Under the pieces are notes generated by a model. It saw only the letters and a program-made list of their open reading frames with translations, did no database searches and had not been told where the DNA came from. DNA of 64,000 nucleotides, from the NCBI GenBank assembly GCA_018292915.2, contig JACVVK020000377.1, positions 249,501 through 313,500 on the forward strand, in the 5' to 3' direction. A program made the position numbers and the translations under genes. This document shows positions 25,949 through 52,307 of the stretch, piece after piece; positions within the stretch are counted from its first letter, which is position 1, and each line of letters begins with the position of its first letter. The DNA is from Batillaria attramentaria. Its lineage: Eukaryota > Mollusca > Gastropoda > Batillariidae.

Positions 25949-26712
25949 AGGGATCATGGGATCATGGACCTGAAGGAGGAGGGGGGGGGGGGGAGGGGGT
26001 TCCAGTCGCTGCTGAGGGCGCAAAGTTGTCACTCGAAGACTCAACAGCAAGAATCCTCTGGGTGTTCTGGGGGCACCCCTGCCCTTACCTCCAACCACCA
26101 CTGGACTTATTATTATTATTATTGTTATTATTACGCCAAGTGTAGATCTGTTTGATCTGACACTGTTTTGGAGTGTTTTAAAGCGTTTTCTGCATGAATG
26201 CTTGCGCTCTTCACCTTTGTTGTCGTCAGTCGTTGGTGGTGGTGGTATTTTCTTCATTTTCTTTTTCAACCTCTCCTTCACCTTTCTATGGGTATTAGCG
26301 TGCCCTCCAGGATCTCTCTAACCCCACCCACTCCTTACCCACCCACCTTTCCCCACCACCGTGACGACTCCAGATCCGCCCTCATGGACACTGCAGACAT
26401 CCGGATATCAGACAAAATCAGTTACACCCTTCATGAAATGGGACAAGTCGGCACGGTATTGGCGACGTTTAAATGCGTGGTGACGTTAACGAATCAGATT
26501 TTACCAATTTAGGAAAGAAAAAAAAATCGAAGTAGTATGGGATGGACGTCGTGACGCGTTCAGTGAAAAGGTGTCAACTTGATTCTTTGCATTTACATTG
26601 GGGAAACTTAATGTGTCCGTGTACCCACAGGTGAATCATAGTAAAAGCCGGTATTTGTACTGTGACGTAGAAAGTTGACTGAGTGCAAAAGAGACCTCAC
26701 CTTCTCAGTACC

Positions 26713-26946
26713 AACGAATTCGAAGATGACATCACTTTTTTCGGTCTGCCAGTGGCAAAAATACTGTTTTCTTCATGAAATGTCACAAAGTTTTTGCGTT
26801 CTGCTAACCGCCAAATTAACAAGTTTCACCCTACCGTTGAAAATGACATGACTTTTTTACGTCTGCCAGTAGCAAAAATACTGGGGTTCTTTTTCCATAT
26901 GAAATGTCACAAAGGTTTTGCGTTATACTAACCGTCAAATTAACAA
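26713..26946. repeat. Two-copy diverged tandem duplication, about 115 bp unit
   Basis: Both units share GATGACATCACTTTTTTCGG-like (GATGACAT / AATGACAT), GTCTGCCAGT(G/A)GCAAAAATAC, GAAATGTCACAAAG and CTAACCG(C/T)CAAATTAACAA in order. A short CAA run follows. Not coding. Confidence 0.75.
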
Positions 26947-27208
26947 CAACAACAACAATTATAATTTCATTTGATGACAATATAATTTGTGTAAGCAACC
27001 TTTATAAGTATCACGAAGGCTGAGTTCATTGATTGGACAAAACAATCCACCGGCTGATGCTAAAATGTCATTTATTCGTCAACAATTTTCATTATTATCA
27101 TACTGTTATCGTTACAGTTGTATCACCATCATCATCATCATCATCATCAGTAGCAGTAGCAGTAGTAGCAGTAGCTCGACCTCTAGCCGGGGGGGGGGGG
27201 GGGGGGGG

Positions 27209-27382
27209 GGCTGGATGGATTGTAGAGCACTAGAGCGCTGGATTTTCAAATTTTCAATGCTTCGGTCGTTGAGTTCGAATCACGGCTGGGGTCAAATATT
27301 TGTGCTGGTCTTTTTCTCGTCAGTTGCCCTGTCATTGATATCACGCGGTGCAAAAGGACGTTAAACTCCCAAGCACGTCCCC
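27209..27382 (+). mobile_element. SINE-1 copy, diverged
   Basis: Plus orientation, head beginning just after a poly(G) run (27190-27210). B box GAGTTCGAATCAC, body CAAATATTTGTGCTGG, 3' end GGACGTTAAACTCCCAAGCAC. Confidence 0.85.
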
Positions 27383-27489
27383 TTTAGCAGCCATGTTTGT
27401 GTTGTTTTCGGTTTTTAAACTTCGGCATGAATAAGTTTCGGCACGAACACATGCCAAAAATAAAACGAAAGTCTTAGGTGTTATCCTCC

Positions 27490-27905
<416 letters not shown>

Positions 27906-28305
27906 AACGAAACATTCAGTTTCTACTGACAGCTTCAGCTGCCGAATTCATGACCACTTCAGTCTTCACTGGCGTTTCAGTCTGTCTGCATCCAAGTGGG
28001 CAGATGTTTAGCGGTAGTGAGTCTGAACTTTCATACTTTCAAGTAACTGGCATACAGTGGCAGGAATTCCGATTAGCTTGAATGACGAATGATTTTTTTG
28101 GTCACATTACCGTCGTAACTGATTGAGATAAAGATTGATGCGACGCACCATTCCACTATGACGTCAATCTGACTCCTGATGTAGTAGTAGTAGTTGTTGT
28201 TGTTATTGTAACTGCTGGTGTTGCGCGTTACGTCAACGTTTGCTCGGCGCGTGCCATTTCCGCATGAGCTCACAGCCTCGCCTCGCTACTAGGCAGCTTA
28301 GCCTA

Positions 28306-28751
28306 TGGCTCAGATGGTCTAGTTCGCCAGCTAGGGGGTGCAAATGTATCCCAATCATTTGCAGGGGGAGCAAAATTAATGTACCCCAGCTCTCTACACA
28401 GCGGGACAAATGTATCCCGCCCTTCAGTCCCTCAGCTCTCGCGATATTGCCGCGGCGCTATTTTCATCGAAAAGATCGTTTCCGGAAAGCGAAACGGTTA
28501 ATAAGTTACACTGAGCAGATACAATACACGCACGTACATGATTTTCTCCATTTGATGGCTATATTCGTTTAATGCTTTCGTTTCGGTTACATTCATTAAA
28601 AGAAGTTACTTGTCACGTGACTTCAACTCGCGAGACGTGACCCAAATCCGGGTTACATTTACACCCCGTGAGCCGGTGTACTTTTGCTTCCAATGCAAAT
28701 GACTGGTATATATTTGCACCCCCTAACAGGCGAACTACACCAAGTGAGCCT
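28306..28751. mobile_element. MITE-C with about 80-bp terminal inverted repeats
   Basis: Left arm includes GTCTAGTTCGCC, AGGGGGTGCAAAT and AATCATTTGCA; the right arm is its reverse complement with about 15% mismatches (GGCGAACTACACC at 28729-28741). TA flanks both ends (28304-28305, 28752-28753), suggesting a Tc1/mariner-type target duplication. The 446-bp element has no coding capacity. Confidence 0.75.
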
Positions 28752-28872
28752 TACTATGTTTACAATACGACACCTATACTGTCGGCATCTCTTAGCCTCA
28801 CACTATACAGCAGTGCACTATGGTATGGACGCACTATACATCACTATACAATGAATACACGGCCCAGTAGCC

Positions 28873-28880
28873 TATATATA
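28873..28880 (+). promoter_or_regulatory. TATA-like element, possible P450 promoter
   Basis: CCTATATATAAC lies about 420 bp upstream of a strong donor at 29298/29299 and in the right orientation for the P450 gene. The promoter role is inferred only from position. Confidence 0.35.
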
Positions 28881-28899
28881 ACACGGGTGCGAGTGTCAA

Positions 28900-29298
28900 C
28901 GCCACGGACACACAGCGACACACACGCAGCGAAATCGGTGGGTCACCAGGCTGAACACTTGTAATTCTCCGGTTTCGCCCTGCAGTGTCTCAGTTGGGAC
29001 CTGTACGATCTGCTAACACGCTCAACTTCAGCCCTCCTCCTGGGTGGAAAATAAAAAAGGAAGAAGAAGGAAAAAAAAGTGTTGGTTGCGCGAGTGTTGG
29101 AAAACCGTTGCTCATCACTGCTTGCTCGCTGCTTTTGGCTGCACGGTCGAGAAAAAGCGGTGGCCGACTGGAGTTGCGCCGAATTCCTCGCCAGCTGCAG
29201 TTAGTGCACTGATGTGAAGAGAAAGAAGAACTGGCGTGTAAATTCGGACAGTGAATATACAGGAGATACTGCGGAATTTTTTTTGTCAGACAGCGAAG
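28900..29298 (+). other. Candidate non-coding first exon of the P450 gene
   Basis: Ends at a consensus donor (GCGAAG|GTAAGTA). The P450 start codon lies 18 bases after a strong acceptor (TTTTTGTTTAATCCAG|G at 30768/30769), so an upstream 5' UTR exon must exist. This is the best candidate. Its left edge is a guess from the TATA-like site. Confidence 0.4.
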
Positions 29299-29625
29299 GT
29301 AAGTAAATAAGCTTTCGTTTGAGTTTTAAAATGTTGTGGTCATTTTCTACTTTTAGTTTTTCTTCACATAACTCGTTTACTTTTTATTTATTCATTCCTT
29401 GTTTATTTGCTTGTGTATTTTTTATTTTTTATCTGCTCCCTTGTTCATTTGTTCGTCCGTTTGTTTGTTTGTGTTATTTCTCAGTTGGTGGTGGTGGTAG
29501 TTCTAAGAAGAAGTGGCCGAACAGCTCTGCTAAAGAACCGTTCACAAATTTGATAGTCTTTTTGTTAATGCATTGCGCGTACGTAACAGAATTCCACCCT
29601 CGTTATGATAAAGTCATGTGATTGT

Positions 29626-29685
29626 GTGTGATGTCATTGTGTGTGATGTCATTGTGTGTGATGTCATTGTGTGTGATGTCATTGT
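29626..29685. repeat. 15-bp tandem repeat, 4 copies
   Basis: Unit GTGTGATGTCATTGT, four exact copies. Each contains TGATGTCA, one base from the CRE octamer. Located in the presumed P450 5' intron. Confidence 0.9.
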
Positions 29686-29802
29686 GTTCTCATGCAGTGT
29701 TTTGCGAAATAGATGTGCGTGCACACAGTATTATCACTTGTGCACGGCTTGTGTGTTTTCCACATGTAGCCTGACCAAAGAAAACGACGTTGCCTTGCAA
29801 GG

Positions 29803-29947
29803 GGGTGGAGTGGGTGGGTGTTTAGGGGCTTAACGTCCTTTTTCCACCACATTCGGGTGATATCAACGACGGGGCAACGATGAAAAAGCCAGCACAAATA
29901 TTTGGCCCCAGACGAGATACGAACTCACGACCCGAGCATTAGAAGTA
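29803..29947 (-). mobile_element. SINE-1 copy, 5'-truncated, with target-site duplication
   Basis: Minus orientation. Flanked by direct repeats CCTTGCAAGG at 29793-29802 and 29948-29957. The tRNA-like head is missing (it ends in the GCATTAGAAGT region), so truncation happened during insertion. Confidence 0.85.
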
Positions 29948-30282
29948 CCTTGCAAGGAATGTGGACGATTGTGCGTATATATATATATATATATATTATG
30001 CATAGCCTCGGAGAGAATGTTTTATTCAATTAATCGATTATTTGCTTTTTTGTTTAAAGAATTTCGTTCGTGTAAAATAGTCAACTCGTTGTAATATTTT
30101 GGTTTTAGGATCCAGGTCAGTGATTGCGAAACATGAATTTGACATGTGGAAGAATATGTGTTGGTGTTTATGCGCAGCCCACGAGAGTAGTGACATATCT
30201 TTAACTGCTGACTGGGAGACAGAGAATATGTTTGTTGTGTGGATTACAAGGAAACTTGCCAGGTATAACTTACGTAGCTACC

Positions 30283-30715
30283 CGTGCACTGCGAGCGTGA
30301 CTCGTAAACAGCCATAACCTCTCCGCGAAACAACCGAACTGGAACCAAAGCACTACGTGTACATTTGATCACATCCGCCAAGTATAGTTCCCGGGAAACG
30401 TCAGCCTAGTTTGACTATCGTCGGTTTAGTTATACATCTTTAGCGTGTTGTCAACAGATTTCATAGCAGCTTAGACATCTTAATTGTCAAAGACATGGAA
30501 AAGGATACCAGGATATAAATGACGCTGTTTTGTTGAATTTTCCAAACTGTGGGCTGAGGCTAGGTGACGTCACAGTCGAAGCCAGCTGTGTGGATTATCA
30601 AGACATGGAAAAGGTCACCGAGAGATAAACTTATGACGCTTTTTTTCGTCAACTTTCCAACCTGTGGCCGAGACTAGGTGGTGGTGACGTCACAGTCGAA
30701 GCGAGCTGCGTTACT
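30283..30715 (+). repeat. Dispersed repeat G, copy 1, upstream of the P450
   Basis: Homologous to 51634-51905 (shared blocks include GTGCACTGCGAGCGTGACT, TGATCACATCCGC, CCCGGGAAACGT and TCGGTTTAGTTRTACATCTT). The 3' half is duplicated in tandem here. Each half carries a perfect CRE octamer TGACGTCA (30565-30572 and 30685-30692). It ends about 55 bp before the P450 acceptor. Confidence 0.8.
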
Positions 30716-30786
30716 TCATATTACAGCTGACCGCTAGAATCACCACGTCATCTTTTTGTTTAATCCAGGACAAATCTCCGTGGACC

Positions 30787-46063
<15,277 letters not shown>

Positions 46064-46175
46064 AGACTGCATAAATACAAAAAAAGACAGAAAGAAGAGA
46101 AAAGAAATAATCAACTGCAGCTTTCAATGATGTACACGAGATTCAACTCGGTCCGAGTCTGGCCTTAGGCCATAG

Positions 46176-46277
<102 letters not shown>

Positions 46278-46352
46278 CATAACCGGCAAACTAATGTACA
46301 TAACAAGTATCTCGTAAACAGAATGACTGTGCAGCTAAAGTTCTTCGGGTCG

Positions 46353-46404
46353 CGTACGTGGTGGAAAAGGACGTTAAACCCTCAAACACCCACCCACCCA
46401 CCCC
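46353..46404 (+). mobile_element. SINE-1 fragment (3' end)
   Basis: GTGGTGGAAAAGGACGTTAA then the CCCACCCACC tail, in the presumed P450 3' UTR. Confidence 0.8.
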
Positions 46405-47323
46405 TTTCGGGCCGCGATCTAGAGGAACACAGTATTCAAAGACAGACTTCTGGTATAAGGGAGACAATTTTCAGAACTCCGTGCAGTAAAGTTAAACCTA
46501 GTAGCCCGCACGCGGATTTTTTATTTATTTATTTTTTTTCGAAATGTACGAAAAGTGCTGTTTGAGTTGCCATAACTATTGTCGCTTTGAAATTTCGAAA
46601 TAAAAACACTATCAACTCAATTATTAATTTGTGCCTCTTAAAAATGGAAAGAACCGAGCGGACGTTTGCAATGTCTACTTGAAATTAGTATTAATCATTA
46701 TTCATTAATTCTATGCTTTTAAAGCGGCACCTGGCAGGATGAGCAACTCTCACCGTGTCAAAAACGTGTGTTGTACAGATGCTGCCACTATTGCGTCAGT
46801 GGTCCCCCCAACGTGTATTATAGAGCATTATAAACTTGTAATGTAGCCAGTGACCACGTGCGAGTTGCACTGAAACGGCCACTTAGTCTGTTTCGTACAA
46901 ACGCGTTACTTCACTTGCAAGTGAAGTGGGCAGCAGGCGCATGTTCTGGCTCACGTTTTGGCTCGTGTATCTTACCAACGACAGCCCCAATATGGTTCTA
47001 ATTTTGCACATGTTTAAATGATACCGTGTTCTTGTCACCACTATAAGCCTAAGTCGGTCTGTGAGCTTAAAAGACCTGCAGGATGCATCTTTAACCGTTG
47101 TAGGACCACAGACTTACCGTTGACATGTATTTAGTGTTCTGCTTGCTGACCATAGCGCCTCGCCTGTTCTGGGCGTTATTGTTGCTACGTTTTTCTTGTA
47201 TATTTCATCACGATGTGCACATCAACCTTGTACGAGAAAATCGTGTTTCTGGTGATGTCATGTTATGTCACTAGATTTGTTGAAAAAATGTTGTTCTTGT
47301 ACAAGTGTACTTGTGTGTATATG

Positions 47324-47329
47324 AATAAA
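47324..47329 (+). terminator. Candidate poly(A) signal of the P450 gene
   Basis: AATAAA, preceded by a TTGTTCTTGTACAAGTGTAC palindrome-like stretch and GT-rich sequence, 1.26 kb after the stop. An earlier candidate AATAAA lies near 46599. The stretch 46600-47340 is otherwise unremarkable. Confidence 0.5.
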
Positions 47330-47454
47330 GTTTATATGAAAATATCGAGGTTTTTTTTCCAATAGTAGGAGCGCATGAATATTTGACGTTGACTGCTTTA
47401 ACAGTGCGTTGAAATAGTCATGATTGTTATTCACCAGAGAATGTTCAATGCATG

Positions 47455-47457
<3 letters not shown>

Positions 47458-47514
<57 letters not shown>

Positions 47515-47599
47515 GCACGCACGCACGCACGCACGCACACCCCCCTACGACGACAAAACAGTGCAAAGTTAATGAAGCGTTATTTTGAGTTTTTAGTTG

Positions 47600-47661
<62 letters not shown>
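47458..47661. repeat. Two (CA)n arrays with (GCAC)n
   Basis: (CA)n then (GCAC)n at 47458-47538, and (CA)n at 47603-47661, separated by about 65 bases of unique sequence. Confidence 0.9.
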
Positions 47662-47663
<2 letters not shown>

Positions 47664-47770
47664 ACGTGCGCGCGCACGCACTGACACACACACAAAACAC
47701 ACACACACACATCATTCACAGAGGCTCAGAGACCTCAGCAAAATATACCAATAAAAATGTGTTGCACGAA

Positions 47771-47814
47771 GGGTGGGTGGGTGTTTGGGAGCTTAACGCC
47801 CTTTTCCACCACGT
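47771..47814 (-). mobile_element. SINE-1 copy, distal part of an interrupted element
   Basis: The 3' end of a minus-oriented SINE-1 (GGGTGGGTGGGTGTTTGGGA to TTTTCCACCACGTA). The rest lies at 48629-48762, after an inserted LINE. Confidence 0.85.
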
Positions 47815-48628
47815 AATAATAATAATAATAATAATATTTAATAATAATAATAATAATAATATTTATTATTGATACTTATATAGCGCTCTTTCTCGCAGAG
47901 AGCTCACAGCCCTTTACAAGGAAAAGAAAAGAAAAACATAGGAACAATGCAATCACATACAAACAATGCAGTACACCTTCACAAAACACACAACATATCA
48001 ACACTACAATCAGACAGGTGCCTGCAGGTACAGTGGGCGAATGAGTCCCTTCCACCGCGAAGGTGACAGCCGGAGAACTTGCCTCTCAGTGAAGGGATAC
48101 GAACCCTGGACCACATAATTATGATCAGGATGTTCAACGCCCCCGCCCCCTCCTCCCCCCCCCCCTCCCCAGGTTCAGAAAAGATAGCTTTTTAAAGCAG
48201 AGCGGAAGGCCAAGTCAGTACTTGCTGAGCGGACAGATAAAGGAAGAGAATTCCAAATAGTCGGTGCTGCAGAAAAGAAAGACCTTTCTCCAAAGGTTTT
48301 AGTGAAGACACGTGGTTTGCAGAGTGTGAGAGTGTCCGATGATGAGCGAAGTGTTCTTGTTGGTAGATGTTAACTAACTCAGAGAGATAAGAAGGTCCTG
48401 AATGACTAACGGCGCGGTAGCACATGCAAGAAATCTTGTACTTAATGCGAGCCTCTATGGGGATCCAGTGCAAAGTGCGGAGGTGTGGGGCGATGTGGTC
48501 TTTTCGCGGAACTCTCAGAACTAGGCGTGCCGCATTGTTTTGTAACCTTTGGAGTCGCTGTAAGAGATCCTTCGGGCCGTTTACAAGGAGACCATTACAG
48601 TAATCCAAGCGTGAAACACACACGCATA
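47815..48628 (-). mobile_element. LINE 3' end, copy 5, inserted in a SINE-1
   Basis: Minus strand. About 140 codons of a non-LTR reverse-transcriptase C-terminus are open (SRLDYCNGLL, LQRLQRLQNNAARLVLRVPR, LHWIPIEARIKYKI, GPSYLSELV). Its 3' UTR ends with AGCGCTATATAAGTATC and TTATTATT repeats. It is 5'-truncated and the youngest-looking LINE copy here. CR1/L2-type by motif. Confidence 0.88.
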
Positions 48629-48762
48629 AGTGATATCAAAGACGGGGCAACGAGAAAAGGCCAGCGCAAGTATTTGGCCTCAGCCGGGATTGGAACTCAC
48701 GATCCGAGCATTCAAAGCTCAACGCTCTACCCTTCTAGGCTTCTACTATCCCAGCTCCCTTG
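48629..48762 (-). mobile_element. SINE-1 copy, proximal part (tRNA-like head)
   Basis: Resumes at GTGATATCAAAGACGGGGCA and runs to the head (GGGAGCTGGGATAG on minus). It ends 11 bp after the TLR stop codon, in the same sense as the TLR. Confidence 0.88.
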
Positions 48763-48773
48763 CAATTCACAGC

Positions 48774-51023
48774 TTATTCTGTCTCGTTACGTACCGGGAG
48801 AATTTCATTTAGCGCTAGACGCATGCGGCCCCAGAACGAGGCTCTAGCCTCGGGTTCGTCCTCCCACTCTATGTACGTCATAGATTTCATCACCGCCATC
48901 ATGGCGGGGGTCAGGTCACGTGACGGAATGTCTTCCAGCAACACCACCAATAGAACGTCGTCGTTCTCCACCACGTGCCTCAGACACAACTGCAGCTCGA
49001 ACTGACACCACTCACTCTCCACAAATGTTTTGGAGAACAGCATCATCACCTTCTTGCTGTCCTGTACGCTCTCCATGATGTTGTCCGCGATGGGGTTCCC
49101 TAGTATAAAGTCACGTTGGTGGATACACAGCCGCAGTCCCAGCCTCCCCTCTAACTCCGGCATCAGGTGCTCACGCACCCAGTTCAGATCCTCCTTGTCA
49201 TATGACACAAATACATCATACCGGAAGTGCCGCTCCTGTAGACGGCGCCACCTGTCTCCCCGGCCCCTGTACGCCTCGTACAGCACCAAGCGGATGTGCC
49301 AGCGGTAGCGGTAGAGAAAAGTGACCAAAAAGAATACTAACAGCACAATGACAACAGTCGCTATGATATACTTGGAGACACCGGCGCTCCACAGACACGC
49401 TTGGTCGGCCACGTAGAACAACTGTACTGTGGTGTTGGGCAGGTTGTCACAAGTGTACTTGTAGCACGGACGGGGGAAAACAGAACAGTTAGAGAAGACA
49501 GCGGGTTGTGTGACGAGCCTTTGTCGGAACCAGTTCAATTCACAGGAACACAGGAACGGATTGCCGCTGAGGTCTAGAATTTTAAGACGCTTTCGGGTGG
49601 CTGTACTAAACGTCGTCTCTCTAACGACGGTTATCCGGTTCTTCGACAAATCCAGCCACTGCAGGTTCGATAACGCGTCAAAGACACCGTCCGGTATGTC
49701 AGACAGTTCGTTTGCACTTAGCATAAGAATAGCTAAATGTGGCATGTTAGTGAACATGCCAGCACTTATACGACTGATGCGCGCTGAGTTTAAATTCAGC
49801 TCACGCAGACTGACGATTTGACTAAACAGACGATTGAACTTCTCTTCCGTCACATCGCTAAAATCGGTCCTTCGTAGCCACAGCCTCTCAAGTTTCGGAC
49901 AGCCAGCGAAACAGTCAGCGTCCACGGTGTCTGCAGCGAACCTGATTGCGCTGAAGGACAAGTCAAGGAGCCTGACCCCGGGACTGCTGAAAGCATTTTC
50001 CTGGATACGGACCTGTTCAAAATGGGGAAACCCAAAGCTGTTTAACGCTAACCAGTATAGGGACGGAAACACAAGTCGATTGAAAGAGTTCTTTTCAATT
50101 AAACTCAAAGTAAGACTCGTGGCGGAAAAAAGTCCCAAACGTGGTAGGCACACTTTCTCAGGCTGAAACCGATCGATCAAATTGCCTGACATTTCAAGCC
50201 AAGAAAGATTTGGAAAGAACGAGTCTTCCCCGTGACACGTCTCCGGATAATCTCTGAACTCGTTCCAAACCAAAGAAAGGGAGAGACTTAACGATGGCAA
50301 ATAATCAGCGTGTAATGAATCACGTGACAGCCTGTTACTGTCCAGGTCTAGACTGTTCAGACTGCCAAGCGGTTTAAACACCGTCATGTTCAGAGTCTTT
50401 ATGTCGTTCCCTTTGATGCAGAGTCTGCGAAGCTTAGGAAGACGGTGCTTGTGGAAGATTCCGTCAGGGGGCGGGCCCAGGGGCATGAACGACAAATCCA
50501 GTAATGTCAGCGTGGTGACTGACAGAAAAGGAACCAGCGTGGTGTAAGTCAAATTGTTACTCCACAGTCTCAGGGCCGTCAGGTTTGTGAAGGGGCGGAA
50601 AACACCAGGACTGATATAAGTCAGGTTATTGAAAGAAAGATTGAGATCAGTAACGCTGGTGATGTTCACAAAGAAATCGTCTCGCGAAATGCTCACGAAG
50701 CTATTGTTGGTCAACAAAACTTGAGAAATAGCGGCTGGTAGTCTGGGGACATACGTCAGTTTACCATCATGTCCAGAACAGTCCGCCACAGTCTCGCTAC
50801 AACGACAGTAACCATCTCCACATACCGTGTACTTTGACTCGATCCATATTGGGCGGTTGCAAGGAGCATCAGGAAAGTCCCACCGGACTGTGGCTGACGA
50901 CAATGGTGAATAGTTCGTGTACTGTGGTATGATCCCGGGGCGAGTAGCGCCCTTCACCTTGGCGGACACACCGGTCAGCCACACGGACAGCACGTGCACA
51001 ACCAGCCACATTCCCATCGTCAT
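48774..51023 (-). CDS. TLR: Toll-like receptor, single coding exon
   Basis: 749 residues, uninterrupted. A short signal peptide (cleavage expected after VSA, about residue 21) is followed by a cysteine-bearing N-terminal cap, then leucine-rich repeats to about residue 490. One C-terminal cap follows (CSCELNWF...), making it the single-cysteine-cluster type. A membrane helix spans residues 552-572. The TIR domain runs from about 602 to 742: box 1 YDVFVSYDKEDLNWV, box 2 RDFILGNPIADNI (637-649), box 3 around FW (730-731). TLRs sense ligands outside the cell and recruit MyD88-type adaptors through TIR contacts. Odd: the BB-loop Pro of the usual RDxxPG is Leu641. A 17-bp minisatellite begins 37 bp upstream of the ATG. 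The 3' UTR enters a SINE after 11 bp. Whether an upstream 5' UTR exon exists is not visible. Orthology to a named TLR cannot be claimed. Confidence 0.95.
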   Translation of the reverse strand: MTMGMWLVVHVLSVWLTGVSAKVKGATRPGIIPQYTNYSPLSSATVRWDFPDAPCNRPIWIESKYTVCGDGYCRCSETVADCSGHDGKLTYVPRLPAAISQVLLTNNSFVSISRDDFFVNITSVTDLNLSFNNLTYISPGVFRPFTNLTALRLWSNNLTYTTLVPFLSVTTLTLLDLSFMPLGPPPDGIFHKHRLPKLRRLCIKGNDIKTLNMTVFKPLGSLNSLDLDSNRLSRDSLHADYLPSLSLSLSLVWNEFRDYPETCHGEDSFFPNLSWLEMSGNLIDRFQPEKVCLPRLGLFSATSLTLSLIEKNSFNRLVFPSLYWLALNSFGFPHFEQVRIQENAFSSPGVRLLDLSFSAIRFAADTVDADCFAGCPKLERLWLRRTDFSDVTEEKFNRLFSQIVSLRELNLNSARISRISAGMFTNMPHLAILMLSANELSDIPDGVFDALSNLQWLDLSKNRITVVRETTFSTATRKRLKILDLSGNPFLCSCELNWFRQRLVTQPAVFSNCSVFPRPCYKYTCDNLPNTTVQLFYVADQACLWSAGVSKYIIATVVIVLLVFFLVTFLYRYRWHIRLVLYEAYRGRGDRWRRLQERHFRYDVFVSYDKEDLNWVREHLMPELEGRLGLRLCIHQRDFILGNPIADNIMESVQDSKKVMMLFSKTFVESEWCQFELQLCLRHVVENDDVLLVVLLEDIPSRDLTPAMMAVMKSMTYIEWEDEPEARASFWGRMRLALNEILPVRNETE

Positions 51024-51059
51024 GTTCAGGAGTCACTATTTTTCGTCTGGTTTTAACAT

Positions 51060-51286
51060 GTAATGTCTGGATCACAGTAACATCTGGACCACAGTAACAT
51101 CCAGATTACAGTAACGCTTCGACTACGGTAACATCAGTACTACAGTATCATCTGGATGACGGTCACAGTAACACTTTGACGACGGTAACACCAGTACGAC
51201 AGTAACATGTGGACTACAGTAACATCTGGACAACAGTAACACTTTGACTACGGTAACACCTGTACCACAGCAACATCTGGACTACA
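51060..51286. repeat. 17-bp minisatellite upstream of the TLR, about 13 copies
   Basis: Unit GTAACATCTGGACTACA with variants (GTAACACTTTGACTACG, GTAACACCAGTACGACA); one unit is 6 bp longer. It starts 37 bp from the TLR start codon, so it lies in the 5' UTR or core promoter. Confidence 0.95.
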
Positions 51287-51633
51287 GTAACGTCTAAATG
51301 TGACCTCAGTGTCCAGACATTCCTCCGTATCATGCTAGCGATCACTCATAGTGACCATACACAGCACTGTGACATCTTCACATCTTCCTTGTGTTTCCAT
51401 GTGTTGTCTTTGCTCCGTTTAGCACGCGGAACACACGTAAGTCTGCGTTAAGTCAGTTCCCGATCTGTCCAGCCGGCTGTACCACACGAGCCACACACAC
51501 ACACAGCAACTCAACTGTCCGAAGTTTCACCACGACCACTCAGAGAACTGCTCGGCCTGTCAGTCGCCTCGCCTGGCATCTCTGTCACGGTTGATGATCA
51601 CGACGCGCAAGCAAGTCGACCCGTCTCCCATCA
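51287..51633. other. TLR upstream sequence
   Basis: No coding frame. Contains ordinary mixed sequence leading into repeat G; presumed promoter region of the minus-strand TLR. Confidence 0.4.
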
Positions 51634-51910
51634 GTGCACTGCGAGCGTGACTGCTAAGCAGCCAAATATGGAACCGAAGCACATTGTCAACAACTGATCA
51701 CATCCGCAAAGCTTTTCCCGGGAAACGTGAGCCTAAATTAATGGTCGGTTTAGTTGTACATCTTGTCATAGCAGCCAAGCCATCTGTATTGCTAAAGACA
51801 CAGAAAAGGATACCGGGAGATGTATGACGCCTTTCCGTCAATTTTATAAACTGTGGTTGATACTAGATGGTGGTGACGTAAAAGTCTAAACGAGCTATGT
51901 GGGCGGAAGT
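51634..51910 (+). repeat. Dispersed repeat G, copy 2, upstream of the TLR
   Basis: Homologue of 30283-30595. The CRE octamer seen twice in copy 1 is here changed to TGACGTAA. It lies 610 bp upstream of the TLR start, in antisense to it. Confidence 0.78.
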
Positions 51911-52307
51911 GCAGATATTAAACGAAGGAAAGTTGTATGCTGACAACTATTATTACACCTAGCACGAGATGTCACTGGCTCGGTTCACGAGTTAAGAACA
52001 TACCGCGAGTGGAGAGGTCACGTGTCCGGATGCCCCGTTATCTCAGAACAACGGATGATGTGTGCACCACGTGATTTGAAGTGGCAGGAAGTGGCAGGAA
52101 GTGACTCGGACAGAACACAACTGACTCGTGGTTAATTCCCTCACAGGGTTCATCATAATTCAATGGGATGACGCGATGGGCTGACGGAGCTGCTTCACAA
52201 AATGCTTGTCATGGTCCATGTGAAAACGAGAGGCTGTCAAATCCTTTGTTTACTTTGTTACTGTGTGTGCGATAACAACAGCTAACGTTTCTAAAGTTTC
52301 TATGTTA

